Assembly: GCA_947503965.1 (NCBI GenBank) | Contig: CANNFU010000002.1 | Coordinates: forward strand, 62,001 to 126,000 | Reading direction: 5' to 3' | From: an uncultured Paracoccaceae bacterium | GTDB taxonomy: Bacteria > Pseudomonadota > Alphaproteobacteria > Rhodobacterales > Rhodobacteraceae | DNA: 64,000 nt | Part shown: one piece after another, positions 63,651 to 64,000 of the stretch | Position numbering within the stretch: the stretch's first letter is position 1 | How the letters are laid out: each line of letters opens with the position of its first letter | Position numbers and translations under genes: made by a program | Notes under the pieces: generated by a model | The model's input: only the letters and a program-made list of their open reading frames with translations | Told to the model about the DNA's origin: nothing | Databases searched by the model: none

Positions 63651-64000
63651 CTACATATTGCCGACCTTTTTATGGTTTCCAACAAGCCGCCGAAGACCGC
63701 GCACGAAATCCCAGATCGCCACGAACCCGCCCATAAAAAGCGTGCCAACGGCGCGAAGGGAAAATGGCGGCACCGCCTTCAACTCGCTGGACTCCACTGT
63801 TTCCCCTCGCGCGATAGCGCCAAGTATCTCGTCCATATCGTCGGCATTGTTCCAGATGCTGCGAAACAGGATCTTGCCATCTGGCGCAATCACGAAGATG
63901 GAGTTTGGCATCGTACCGTAGAGCCGATGAGCCGCTCCATTGATGTCGTCGACAAGAATCGTACGCGCGTCTCCGTACCGCCGCATGGTCTTCTTGGCGG
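63651..64000 (-). CDS. Iodothyronine-deiodinase/thioredoxin-fold family protein (partial, runs off right edge)
   Basis: The C-terminal 115 residues are in the window; the frame stays open to base 64000. RTILVDDINGAAHRLYGTMP followed by NSIFVIAPDGKILFRSIWNN matches the C-terminal half of deiodinase-family redoxin-fold proteins in bacteria, with the cis-proline region present. The active-site cysteine region lies outside. A hydrophobic, basic tail follows. Confidence 0.65.
   Translation of the reverse strand, partial: AKKTMRRYGDARTILVDDINGAAHRLYGTMPNSIFVIAPDGKILFRSIWNNADDMDEILGAIARGETVESSELKAVPPFSLRAVGTLFMGGFVAIWDFVRGLRRLVGNHKKVGNM

Overview
The window looks like a chromosomal segment of a marine Rhodobacterales bacterium (Rhodobacteraceae, Roseobacter/Loktanella/Yoonia-like). 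The grounds are gene content and style: an alphaproteobacterial suf operon led by an IscR with one cysteine, an Irr (ICE) box upstream of iscR, Frc-type CUT2 sugar uptake genes, a seven-gene mrp operon, GC-rich codon use and many ATGA-type overlaps. The genus is inference from pattern recognition; no database was searched.

Layout. 1-3.7 kb (minus): envelope genes, with a partial ketoacyl-ACP synthase, an ACP, lpxD and a YcbB-type L,D-transpeptidase. 4.0-5.7 kb: a Tat-exported M15/DUF882 peptidoglycan-type peptidase and a LysR regulator of OxyR type that lacks the peroxidatic cysteine. 5.8-11.4 kb: mrpABCDEFG, a Na+(K+)/H+ antiporter. 11.5-14.9 kb: a four-gene catabolic cassette (dihydropyrimidinase-like, VOC, Asp/Glu/hydantoin racemase, DapA-like aldolase) of unknown substrate.

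14.9-29.2 kb: a large amino-sugar locus. A HutC-type GntR regulator and a cytoplasmic GH20 hexosaminidase are divergent from a CUT1 ABC transporter (two permeases, binding protein, ATPase), a Gfo/Idh/MocA oxidoreductase, two SIS-domain proteins (one NagB-II-like, one AgaS), a ROK kinase, a GatZ/AgaZ protein, NagA and CutC. Together they should import and degrade amino-sugar oligomers, with genes suited to both GlcNAc-6-P and GalNAc-6-P. 29.2-33.6 kb: frcBCA-like uptake with a divergent ROK regulator, followed by tRNA-Arg(CCG).

33.8-42.0 kb (minus): the iscR-suf operon, in the order iscR, NifS/IscS-like gene, sufB, membrane protein, sufC, sufD, two YIP1-like membrane proteins, sufS. 42.2-53.7 kb: housekeeping and small genes (hydrolase, DEAD-box helicase with DbpA domain, ndk, DUF4112, MFS exporter with His-rich tail, ABC-F, MarC, retropepsin-like protease). 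It includes two genes of under 40 codons and a structured terminator or small RNA with an anti-Shine-Dalgarno-like loop. 53.7-57.6 kb is an accessory zone: a TetR/hydrolase pair with tandem palindromes, a decayed IS5-type element, a secreted DUF7282-like protein and the C-terminal remnant of an AtoE-type transporter. 57.7-63.6 kb: AraC regulator, RND permease and adaptor divergent from a TetR repressor, with a 20-bp inverted repeat between them. The right edge holds a partial deiodinase/thioredoxin-fold gene.
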